DNA of 64,000 nucleotides from Paracidovorax wautersii (lineage in GTDB: Bacteria; Pseudomonadota; Gammaproteobacteria; Burkholderiales; Burkholderiaceae_C): positions 1,364,001-1,428,000 of the forward strand of contig NZ_JAVIZX010000001.1 in the NCBI RefSeq assembly GCF_031453675.1, written 5' to 3'. Within the stretch, counting starts at the first letter, position 1. Each line of letters starts with the position of its first letter. Below, piece by piece: positions 33,709-40,867 of this stretch. A program made the translations under genes and the position numbers. A model generated the notes under the pieces. That model made no database searches and was not told where the DNA came from. It was given only the letters and a program-made list of their open reading frames with translations.

Positions 33709-34638
33709 ATGGCTGCGCCCGACCTCCGCGCACCGCAGACCGTGCTGGTGGTGGACGATCTCGAAGCGCACCGGCAGGTCCTGCAGGAGCTGCTGAGCGA
33801 GCAGGCCGATGTGCTCATCGCCGCTGGCGGCGCCGAGGCCCTTGAGGCCGCCCGCGACCTTTGCCCCGATCTGGTCCTGATGGACATGCTGATGCCCGAC
33901 ATGGACGGCCTGCAGGTGCTGCAGGCGCTCAAGGCCGATCCTCAGACGCGGGACATTCCCGTCATCTTCCTCACCGCGCTGCACCAGCCCGAAAGCGAGG
34001 CGCAGGCGCTCGCCCTGGGCGCGGTCGACTACATCACCAAGCCCGTCCATTCGCCAGTGATCATGGCGCGCGTACAGGCCCAGCTGCGCATGGCGGCCGA
34101 GCGCCGGGCGATGCTGGAGCTGGTGTTCATCGACGAGCTCACCGGCATTCCCAACCGCAGGCATTTCGACGAGGCGCTGCGCATCGAATGCGGCAAGGCC
34201 CGCCGCACCGGCCGGCCCTTGAGCGTGGGCATGGTCGATGTGGACTGCTTCAAGCAGTTCAACGACCGCTACGGCCACGTGGCCGGCGACGACGCCCTGC
34301 GTGCCGTGGCGGGCGCCCTGCGCCAGGCGTTGCGCCGGCCGGGCGACTTCGTCGCGCGTTTCGGGGGCGAGGAGTTCGCCTTTCTTGTGCCCGACGGCGG
34401 GCGTGGGGCCGGTGCCGCTGCCGCGCAGATCGCACAGGCGGCGTGCGATGCCGTGCGCGCCCTGGGTATTCCGCACGAGGATTCATCCGCCGCGCCGGTG
34501 CTCACCGTCAGTGTGGGCCTGGTGACCGGCCATTGCGTGCGCGGCGAGGAAGGCCTGCCCCTGCTGGACCAGGCCGACCAGTGCCTGTACGCCGCCAAGG
34601 AAGCCGGCCGCAACCGCGTGGTGGTCCGCAACGCCTGA
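33709..34638 (+). CDS. Response regulator with GGDEF output domain (diguanylate cyclase)
   Basis: A 309-residue PleD-like protein. The receiver domain (about 8-130) has the acidic pair DD near 17, the phosphorylated Asp in LVLMDMLMPDMDG near 63, the switch Thr in FLTAL and Lys in ITKPVHSP near 112. The GGDEF domain (about 145-305) has FGGEEF, an active variant. It should make cyclic-di-GMP on phosphorylation. No partner kinase is adjacent. The start ATG lacks a clear ribosome-binding site; the frame is open for about 100 codons upstream, so the true start may be earlier at a non-ATG codon. Confidence 0.9.
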   Translation: MAAPDLRAPQTVLVVDDLEAHRQVLQELLSEQADVLIAAGGAEALEAARDLCPDLVLMDMLMPDMDGLQVLQALKADPQTRDIPVIFLTALHQPESEAQALALGAVDYITKPVHSPVIMARVQAQLRMAAERRAMLELVFIDELTGIPNRRHFDEALRIECGKARRTGRPLSVGMVDVDCFKQFNDRYGHVAGDDALRAVAGALRQALRRPGDFVARFGGEEFAFLVPDGGRGAGAAAAQIAQAACDAVRALGIPHEDSSAAPVLTVSVGLVTGHCVRGEEGLPLLDQADQCLYAAKEAGRNRVVVRNA

Positions 34639-34672
34639 GGCGCCGCCGCGCGCCGCTCCGCTGTTTCCGCTC

Positions 34673-34933
34673 TCAGTCTTCACCGGCCAGCGTCGCGCCC
34701 GCAGGCCGGCGCGCCATGCGGATCGCGTCGAACGGGCAGCGTACCGCGCAGAGCGCGCAGCCGGTGCAGCCCGGCACGTCGTGCAACACCGAGCGCTTGG
34801 GCCCCCAGGGCTGCGGCCCCTGCACCTGCACCTGCAGCGCTAGCACGTGGGGCGGGCACACGGCCACGCACCAGCCGCAGCCGGTACAGCGGCTGGTGTC
34901 GATAACCGGCAGGGCTTTGCGGGCGGCGGACAT
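34673..34933 (-). CDS. Two-[4Fe-4S] ferredoxin-like protein
   Basis: An 86-residue protein with two CXXCXXCXXXC motifs: CTGCGWCVAVCPP near residue 16 and CTGCALCAVRCPF near 56. The bacterial 8Fe ferredoxin core is lengthened by a loop of about 25 residues between clusters (VQVQGPQPWGPKRSVLH). It likely carries low-potential electrons; the partner enzyme is unknown. Confidence 0.87.
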   Translation of the reverse strand: MSAARKALPVIDTSRCTGCGWCVAVCPPHVLALQVQVQGPQPWGPKRSVLHDVPGCTGCALCAVRCPFDAIRMARRPAGATLAGED

Positions 34934-35111
34934 GGGGCTCGGCGTCAGCGGATGGCGGCGGCTGCAGTGGTGGGACGGAACGCCCAGTGTGCGCCATGCA
35001 AGGCCTTGCCGTGGCGGATTGCACCGGGCACACCACCGGGCGATAGGAAGGGCCTGCTGCGCCCGGCGATTCGGCGCTGCGTACCCAGGAGTCCTTCATT
35101 ACATTGCTGCC

Positions 35112-35456
35112 ATGCCAGATACCCCCGTCCCCTCCTCCTCTTCTTCTGCCGCCCCTTCCGCCCCCACCCAGGCCATCACCCGCCACCTCGCCATCCATGG
35201 CCGGGTGCAGGGTGTGTACTACCGCCAGTCGATGGTCGACGCCGCCGCACCCCTGGCCGTGCGGGGCTGGGTGCGCAATCGCAGCGATGGCTCGGTGGAG
35301 GCTCTGGTGCAGGGCGCGTCGCACGCGGTACAGGCCCTGCAGGACTGGGCCCGCCGGGGACCGGCCGGCGCCCGGGTGGATGCGGTCGTGGCGACGGACC
35401 TCCTCGCTCCGCCGGACGAACTGGGTGCCGGCTTCGTGCGCCGGCCCACTGTGTGA
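35112..35456 (+). CDS. acyP: Acylphosphatase
   Basis: A 114-residue enzyme hydrolysing acyl phosphates. The catalytic Arg is in HGRVQGVYYRQ (about residues 29-39) and Asn in GWVRNRSDGSVEALVQG near 52-68. An unusual 20-residue Ser/Pro/Ala-rich extension precedes the domain, so a later start (none obvious) or a disordered tail is possible. The C-terminal strand GAGFVRRPTV replaces the usual FxIxR, as is common. Confidence 0.92.
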   Translation: MPDTPVPSSSSSAAPSAPTQAITRHLAIHGRVQGVYYRQSMVDAAAPLAVRGWVRNRSDGSVEALVQGASHAVQALQDWARRGPAGARVDAVVATDLLAPPDELGAGFVRRPTV

Positions 35457-35531
35457 CGGGGCAGCGGGGGCTGCCGCGGGCGTGCAGCAGGCTCCGTGTG
35501 ACGCAGCGCGCGGCCGCGTCTGACCGATGGG

Positions 35532-35954
35532 CTACCGCGGCCGTCCGCGCTGCGCGGCACTGGTGGCGCCGTAAGCGCAATAACCGGGCTTGGGGCTCTT
35601 CTTCTGGGGGTGCAGGCGGCAGGTGTCGGGCCGCTGTTCGTACACCGTACAGCGGCGCGTGTTCGCATCCAGAAAATGGCAGTCGCCGCTGGCGCGCCGT
35701 GCCATGGTGAACACCACGTTCTTGTGATTGAAGTGGTCGATCAGCCGCGCCTTCTGCAGCCGCTTGGCGATGTGCCGTGGTTCCTCGTGCTCGGCCTCGA
35801 ACGCGTCCACCAGGCCCAGCCGCACCAGGTCGGACAGCTGCACCTCCAGCGGCATCGTGCAGCAGTTGGCGGCGCAGGTATCGCACAGGCCCGCGCGGTA
35901 GCGGGACCAGGTGTCCAGCCGATCGACGTCAACGATGGAGATGGGCGAGCGCAT
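35532..35954 (-). CDS. YkgJ family cysteine-cluster protein
   Basis: A 140-residue protein of the putative zinc/iron-chelating CxxCxxCC family: CDTCAANCC near residues 24-32, a DCHFLDANTRRCTVYEQRPDTCR-type second cluster near 91-112 and a final Cys near 126. The seven to eight Cys probably bind a metal or Fe-S centre. The function in the cell is unknown. The start is the ATG at 35952-35954. Confidence 0.88.
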   Translation of the reverse strand: MRSPISIVDVDRLDTWSRYRAGLCDTCAANCCTMPLEVQLSDLVRLGLVDAFEAEHEEPRHIAKRLQKARLIDHFNHKNVVFTMARRASGDCHFLDANTRRCTVYEQRPDTCRLHPQKKSPKPGYCAYGATSAAQRGRPR

Positions 35955-36007
35955 GCACCGATTGTCGGTCCTGCAGGTGGTGCGCGCGTCTGCCTGGCAG
36001 GGACGGT

Positions 36008-36799
36008 CTACCCGCCGCGCTCGGGCAGCCACTCCACGCCGGTGCGCCGCACCAGTTCTTCGTAGCTGATCGGGCGCGAAGCCTTCTCGTCGTCGCGGTT
36101 GGCCTGCCAGTGCGCCCAGGCACGCTGCGTGTGGCTGTCGTACACCAGCTTGAAAAGATGCGTCGGCACGGCCACCCCACGGGGCCCGATGCGCGGGCCG
36201 CCCGGCTCGAACACCGGCGCGGTGATCACGTAGACATCGCCCTGCGCGCGCTGCACGTACTTGCGCGTGTCCTGCTCCACCTTGGCCCAGGCGCCGCCGT
36301 TGTGCTTCTGCGCCTGCGGAACGATGTTGGCCAGCGAGAACGACTGCGCCATGGCCGCCTCGGTGGCCATGTCCGCCGCCGGCGCCATGTGCCCGCGCGA
36401 GTAGCCGGAGCGCTTGTAGTCGTCCAGCTCCGCCCGCTCGGCCCGGGGGAGCCGCGCATCGGCAAAGAACCGGTCGGACTTGGCCCGCGGAATGCCGCCC
36501 AGCGCGTTCTTGTTGAGCCGCTGCGCCACGAATACCGGCGTGCGCGTGTCGCCGCTATGCAGCACCGCGAACGCGTCGAAACACAATTCCCGCTGGCGCG
36601 GCTGCCGCGGCACCGCTGGCGGTTGCCCGCCTGCGAAGAAAGCCGCGCATTGCCTGAACGACGCAGGTAGCCGGGCGATGTCGGTGGTGGGTTGGGAGGA
36701 CGCGGCACCCACGGAAGGGGCCGCAGCGAGAAGGGGCGACGCGATGGCACACGCCGCCAGGGCCCACCGCAGGGCGGGCCGGGCAAACACAGAACGCAC
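36008..36799 (-). CDS. DNA/RNA non-specific endonuclease, secreted
   Basis: A 263-residue NucA/EndA-like beta-beta-alpha-Me nuclease. A signal peptide covers about residues 1-31. The catalytic motif appears as YSRGHMAPAAD near 131-141 (His general base, Asn metal site in SFSLANIVPQ near 154), followed by the usual C-terminal half with VYVITAPVFEP. It would degrade DNA and RNA outside the cytoplasm, for nutrient use or defence. The DRGH motif is SRGH here. Confidence 0.9.
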   Translation of the reverse strand: MRSVFARPALRWALAACAIASPLLAAAPSVGAASSQPTTDIARLPASFRQCAAFFAGGQPPAVPRQPRQRELCFDAFAVLHSGDTRTPVFVAQRLNKNALGGIPRAKSDRFFADARLPRAERAELDDYKRSGYSRGHMAPAADMATEAAMAQSFSLANIVPQAQKHNGGAWAKVEQDTRKYVQRAQGDVYVITAPVFEPGGPRIGPRGVAVPTHLFKLVYDSHTQRAWAHWQANRDDEKASRPISYEELVRRTGVEWLPERGG

Positions 36800-37103
36800 G
36801 GAAGAAAAAACCTGTCAGCTGTCGATCGGACGAAGCGGCGGATTGAACCACCGATCGCTATGCGTCTTGAGCAAGATCAAGCCCGTTTTGGTAACGGAAT
36901 GCGCACGTTTCCGCACCGTGGACCGCGCGCGATTCATACCTTCTGCGTCGCCGTCCGACACACGGAACAGTCCCCCTGTGCAACAACAGGGGCAGCTGGT
37001 TGCGGAGCCGGCAGGCGGGGGTCATCCGCCTGTTGCCCTGCCTTGCGCTCCCGCCGCTCGCTTCCTGTTCTCACCGCACCGCATGCTTGCGGAGATGCCC
37101 GCC
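36800..37103. other. Divergent intergenic region with an FNR-like box
   Basis: About 300 bases between the nuclease (minus) and a hypothetical gene (plus). TTGAG-CAAG-ATCAA at 36867-36880 matches the FNR/Anr consensus TTGAT-N4-ATCAA at nine of ten positions. No other feature is clear. Confidence 0.4.
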
Positions 37104-37691
37104 ATGACGCCTCCCTCGACGACGACCACCAGCCCCCACACCACCACCTTCCGCGAACTGCACAAGAAGGCCATGGCATGGTGCCGCGACTTCGAGCAGT
37201 ACAAGGAGGACTGCAAGGTGTTCGGCGAGCAACTGCGCGTGGACTACATCACCTACCTGGGCGCCCGCTCGACGGACGTGGAGTTCCACGTGCTCGACGA
37301 GCGCCTGGAACGCGTAGCCTCCGAAGGCACCACGCTCTCCCCCCGGCTGAAAGTGGGCGACGATGGTTTTCTGTACTTCGGCCTCACGCTGTTCTTCAAG
37401 GAGGCTGGCCACTGCCTGGACGAGCACATCCGCGTCGGCGTGCAGCGCAGCCGCAGCCAATGGATGTTGCGCTGGGGCCGCATCGAGTCCACCTACGCCG
37501 TCAACGGCTCCCACACCGCTTTCTTCGACCGCATGACGGCCCCGCTGGTCGACAAGTTCGCCACGCCGTTTCACAAGGTGCGCGGGCAGCTGGGCTTCGT
37601 ACCGTACGTGAGCAACGACGAGCACCTGGTACTGGCGCCCGTGGGAGAGCCGCGGATCGTGGGGGAAAGCGGGGAGCTGCCCAGCGCGTGA
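37104..37691 (+). CDS. Hypothetical protein
   Basis: A 195-residue soluble protein with no family I recognise. It begins with a short Thr/Ser/Pro-rich segment, then an alpha-beta region with FRELHKKAMAWCRDFEQYKED near residue 20 and LYFGLTLFFKEAGHCLDEHIRVGVQ near 97. Several Cys and Trp are present but no motif. GGAG 9 bases upstream favours the ATG at 37104 over ATGs at 37083 and 37095. It has an FNR-like site upstream. It is the last ordinary gene before the DUF4268 gene and the island. Confidence 0.6.
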   Translation: MTPPSTTTTSPHTTTFRELHKKAMAWCRDFEQYKEDCKVFGEQLRVDYITYLGARSTDVEFHVLDERLERVASEGTTLSPRLKVGDDGFLYFGLTLFFKEAGHCLDEHIRVGVQRSRSQWMLRWGRIESTYAVNGSHTAFFDRMTAPLVDKFATPFHKVRGQLGFVPYVSNDEHLVLAPVGEPRIVGESGELPSA

Positions 37692-37767
37692 CTGTGCGCA
37701 GCACCCTCAGTCGCGACGCCGTGCGCGTCGAAGCGATCGCCGCCGTTGCGCACTCGTCGCGCTGGAC

Positions 37768-38874
37768 TCAGTAGTTCATTTGCGCAACTCGCTGTCGCAT
37801 GGCTTTGTCTAGCCGAACCATGGCGTCCACCATGTTGACGTGAATACCATGCCATTGGTCGATGGGGGACTTGTAGCCACCTTCGATAACGTAGCGGATT
37901 CGGCAGCCTTCGCCCTCCGGCAGTTCCTGCCATTCCAGCGCAGCACCAAAGTCGGCCTCGATGGCTGCTTTGTGAACCTCCAACGCTTTGAACGCTGCCT
38001 TGTTTTTTGCCGCTTGCCCAGTGCCGTGGGCGATCCAAAGTTCCACCTGTGAATCAGTGCGACGGGTGGTGTAGGTCAAGGTAAATCCGAACCGGTTGAT
38101 GCCGCCACTGAGCCAGCCATCAGATGTCGGCTTGCGGTTGGCATGCACATCACTCTTAGTTTTGGCAACCTCAAGTAACCCCTCCCAAAACTTCAAGCGC
38201 AAGTCGTGCCGATCAGTGCGGCTTTGGCGTTCGGCCTGCTTCTTTACGCCGATCTGGGTTTGGAAGGCAGTGGCCTCCGGCAGCGGGATCAACTGTTGCA
38301 CGTCCAGCAAGAGAGTCCCGTCGGCCATGCGATAGGGCTTCATACGGATGCATCGAATATCGATGCCCCTGTCAATAAGCCACATCACTGCTGTGGTGAG
38401 TTCTTTACTGAAGTCCGCTGCGGCCAGAAGAATTCTGGTGTCCTGGGCGAACTGGTCCTCATAAACCTCATCCCACCCGAGGTACTCCATAATTGACGCT
38501 TTGGCGGCGTCGGTGTCTGGGCTTGCTTTATTCCAATAGCGAGCGTGGGTGTCGACCAACTGCTCGAAGGTCATAGCCGAGACCATAGCTGCGTAACGCA
38601 AAGCCTGCAGCTCCATATGTCCACCATCGTCCGTGCGCTTCAACTCGACGACGACTAAGTTCGCGTCCGCATCGATGCAAAGCAGATCGATGCGGCGGGA
38701 ACTATCGACCCAATCGCCAAATTCTTCGGCAATCACCATCAGACGCTCGTCAAGAACGCAGATCTGGTTGCGCAGCATCCGCTGGATGTCCTTGCGCTCC
38801 ATGATGCCTTCGGCACCAAAGGATGTTTCGGAGACTGGCTTCAGCTCTTTCTGGCTGACTTGGAAGATGGCCAT
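37768..38874 (-). CDS. DUF4268 domain protein, probable nuclease-fold
   Basis: A 368-residue protein. The N-terminal half contains a PD-(D/E)XK-like core: RRIDLLCIDADANLVVVELKR near residues 60-80 (D-x13-ExK), typical of restriction-like nucleases. The C-terminal half matches DUF4268, with RLKFWEGLLE near 225 and a ligand-like domain ending near 365. Such proteins occur in defence islands with unknown targets. It lies 116 bases outside the left end of the transposon and its composition is less GC-rich than the chromosomal genes to the left, so it is probably an independent acquisition at the same hotspot. Confidence 0.8.
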   Translation of the reverse strand: MAIFQVSQKELKPVSETSFGAEGIMERKDIQRMLRNQICVLDERLMVIAEEFGDWVDSSRRIDLLCIDADANLVVVELKRTDDGGHMELQALRYAAMVSAMTFEQLVDTHARYWNKASPDTDAAKASIMEYLGWDEVYEDQFAQDTRILLAAADFSKELTTAVMWLIDRGIDIRCIRMKPYRMADGTLLLDVQQLIPLPEATAFQTQIGVKKQAERQSRTDRHDLRLKFWEGLLEVAKTKSDVHANRKPTSDGWLSGGINRFGFTLTYTTRRTDSQVELWIAHGTGQAAKNKAAFKALEVHKAAIEADFGAALEWQELPEGEGCRIRYVIEGGYKSPIDQWHGIHVNMVDAMVRLDKAMRQRVAQMNY

Positions 38875-38985
38875 CCCTCTGTCTCCCTGAAATGGCAGGT
38901 GGCGCAGACCGAAATGGCTGCCTGCACCACCAGTTACATTCTACTAACCTAAACCTGCAGATGAGTGCATGAATGGACGGACATG

Positions 38986-38990
38986 GACTC
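38986..38990. other. Target-site duplication, left copy
   Basis: GACTC immediately before the terminal TGT of the element; identical to 63213-63217. Confidence 0.9.
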
Positions 38991-39093
38991 TGTGGGTTCT
39001 CATTGATCATGCGAATTTCGGCCTCTGCCTCTCAATGGACTTTGCAATTTCAACGAGAACGCCTTTGCAAGCCATTCTCACAAGCTTGCAAAC
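38991..39093 (+). repeat. Left transposon end with repeated end motifs
   Basis: The terminal inverted repeat TGTGGGTTCTCATTGATC is followed by four copies of a (T)TCTCA-N4-7-TTGCAA-type motif at 38996-39016, 39028-39048, 39055-39072 and 39073-39093, one of which has a diverged first half. Arrays of about 20-bp sites at the ends are where TnsB binds in Tn7-like elements. Confidence 0.82.
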
Positions 39094-39207
39094 ATCCTAC
39101 CGACCTCTCTCACGCCGAGGGAGTCAAACCGTTTCTATTTAATAGGCGCAGTCTTTCCCGAGCATCTTGCGGGACATACAGGGCCTGCTCAAGCGCACCA
39201 CCCAGAG

Positions 39208-39445
39208 TGGGAAGATGCTACTTCATCGGTCGGCCGATCAAGGGAATGTTCGGCGGGAAGTATATCGGCAGCATGGACTTCGAAGCTGCAGGATGTGAAT
39301 CCGGGATATGCAATGTCGACAACTTATCCCTAGTGGCGCCGCAAAGCGTTCCGCTCGGTGGCCTACCCGTACTTTTCTCCCGCAAGCCTCTGCCCGGTCG
39401 TTGTCGAACTTTCCTGGCTGAATGCAGCCGCCATTTGCGTCACGG
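39208..39445. repeat. Direct repeat, copy A
   Basis: A segment that reappears 546 bases to the right (39754-39990). A 24-base block at 39208 and a 28-base block at 39399 match the second copy with none and one mismatch respectively, at exactly the same offset; the middle is diverged. No intact gene lies in this copy; the minus strand keeps a remnant of the metallophosphoesterase C-terminus (CIQPGKFDN). Confidence 0.75.
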
Positions 39446-39492
39446 CTCAAAATTGATGCAGGCCACGACGAGAACACATACATTTCACAGTC

Positions 39493-39795
39493 ATGTCTGC
39501 CGCATCTTTAATTGCCACCCACTTGAACGCACCCTACGGCAAGGTCGTAACCGCCGAAGATGTGATTGAGTCTTTGAGAAGCGGCCATTTTGCAGCGGCC
39601 AGCGAGGAGGCGAACGGCATACTGGAGGCATTGTTTACCGAGGTGTCACCAGACCTCATCCTGCAGTGCGCAGATCAGGTTGGTGCGCCTCCGGAGAAGG
39701 TAGCCCATCTCTACGAGATGGCGCTTGAGTTAGGCGTCATGCGTAGTCCAGCTTGGGAAGATGCTACTTCATCGGTCAGCCGCCTCCAGGAGTAA
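39493..39795 (+). CDS. Small protein of unknown function in transposon cargo
   Basis: A 100-residue, mostly helical acidic protein (TAEDVIESLRSGHFAAASEEANGILEALF...KVAHLYEMALELGVM). No family recognised. The last 15 codons lie inside direct-repeat copy B. No good ribosome-binding site precedes the ATG. It sits alone between the left end and the converging metallophosphoesterase gene. Confidence 0.5.
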   Translation: MSAASLIATHLNAPYGKVVTAEDVIESLRSGHFAAASEEANGILEALFTEVSPDLILQCADQVGAPPEKVAHLYEMALELGVMRSPAWEDATSSVSRLQE

Positions 39796-39990
39796 CCAGC
39801 GGGAAGTAACTCGGCAGCCCAGCACTTCGAACTGGCAAGAAGTGGCCAAAAATTTGCAAAGGTGCTCAGCTACCCCTAGCGAGGGAACAGGGTGCTCTTT
39901 TCATTGACTCTCGTGCGCTTTCTAACGAAAGCGCCCTACCGGCTCGTTGTCAAACTTTCCTGGCTGAATGCAACTGCCATTCACGCAGGT
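39754..39990. repeat. Direct repeat, copy B
   Basis: The partner of copy A at a constant 546-bp offset. It spans the 3' ends of two convergent genes: the small protein (plus) and the metallophosphoesterase (minus). Confidence 0.75.
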
Positions 39991-40632
39991 CACCCCGCAA
40001 AACCCAACACCAAAAGCCTCGAAACCCAGGCGCGTCCGATCGCGACCGTAGTCCAGGCGGTCGTGGTGGTGACCATGGAACGCTTTGGTAACGCCGAGGC
40101 TGCGCGCCAGCTCGTCAATGGCCTCAAAACCATGAGGATGTGAGCTGGGCGCCTCATGCGTCACCAAAATGTCGGCCCGCTGAGAGACCAGACGAAAGTA
40201 ATCCGCAGGGAAGATGGAGCTTCGATGCTTGCGGGGTAGGCCCTCTCGCCAACGATTGCCGGCACCGCAGCGCGCGGTGAGCTCTTCAGGCGACTCATAC
40301 AGCCAGCCCACAGGAGGCGTCCACACCTGCCCGCGGAACACACCACCCAAACCTGCAATGCGCATGCCATCGACCAGCACCACTCGGCCGTGCAAGTTGC
40401 GATCTGCCAGCGCTGAGCCGAATAGATGGTCGTAGTCGGCATCGGAATCTGTGTCGTGGTTCCCGTGAATGAACCAGACCTCAGTCATGCCCAGAATGAA
40501 TTCCAGCTCAGCCTCCAGGGGACGCTGTGCTTGCAGGTCACCCAGAAAGACAATCGCTGCTGGCCTGTCTCTAGAGACGATCTCCAGCACATGCTGGAAG
40601 TGCCCGTGGGTGTCGCCAAAAAAGTAAATCAT
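39922..40632 (-). CDS. Calcineurin-like metallophosphoesterase
   Basis: A 236-residue enzyme of the calcineurin superfamily with the dimetal motifs in order: GDTHGH (residues 6-11), FLGDLQ near 31-36, GNHDTDSD near 57-64, and a C-terminal VTHEAPSSHPHG then GHHHDRLDYG near 200-210. The substrate could be nucleotides, RNA ends or a phosphoprotein. The start overlaps the stop of the small upstream gene by ATGA. The last 25 codons lie within direct-repeat copy B. Cargo of the transposon, immediately downstream of the tns operon on the same strand; a defence role is possible but unproven. Confidence 0.85.
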   Translation of the reverse strand: MIYFFGDTHGHFQHVLEIVSRDRPAAIVFLGDLQAQRPLEAELEFILGMTEVWFIHGNHDTDSDADYDHLFGSALADRNLHGRVVLVDGMRIAGLGGVFRGQVWTPPVGWLYESPEELTARCGAGNRWREGLPRKHRSSIFPADYFRLVSQRADILVTHEAPSSHPHGFEAIDELARSLGVTKAFHGHHHDRLDYGRDRTRLGFEAFGVGFCGVTCVNGSCIQPGKFDNEPVGRFR

Positions 40633-40829
40633 GGAGCTGCCCTTGGCAGGAAAACGTCTTTTGCACTCAGCAGTTCTTGCTGGTGCATTTCCCATGGCAG
40701 GGCCTGCTCTGTCTGCTGTAAGAGGGCAGCGATTTCATCCTGGCGTGCTATCTTGAGTAGCAACGCCCACCCTTCGTGTAGTGCGTCTGCTTGACCTAGG
40801 ATCAAGGGCTGGACGTTGTTGGTTGGCAT
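40629..40829 (-). CDS. Small protein translationally coupled to the metallophosphoesterase
   Basis: A 66-residue helical protein (QPLILGQADALHEGWALLLKIARQDEIAALLQQTEQALPWEMHQQELLSA in part). It ends by ATGA overlap with the metallophosphoesterase start. No family recognised. Tight coupling suggests a two-gene unit, perhaps a regulator or antitoxin-like partner; that is inference. The start is the ATG at 40827-40829; TTG upstream would add five residues. Confidence 0.55.
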   Translation of the reverse strand: MPTNNVQPLILGQADALHEGWALLLKIARQDEIAALLQQTEQALPWEMHQQELLSAKDVFLPRAAP

Positions 40830-40867
40830 TTTCGAGTCTTGCAAAGTCGTGTGATTTCAGGTGGCGC

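Noticed and set aside
37764-37769. GGACTC after the DUF4268 gene as another transposon boundary
   Set aside because: It repeats the GACTC of the target duplication, but neither side carries the TGT...ACA terminus or end repeats; a five-base match is expected by chance.
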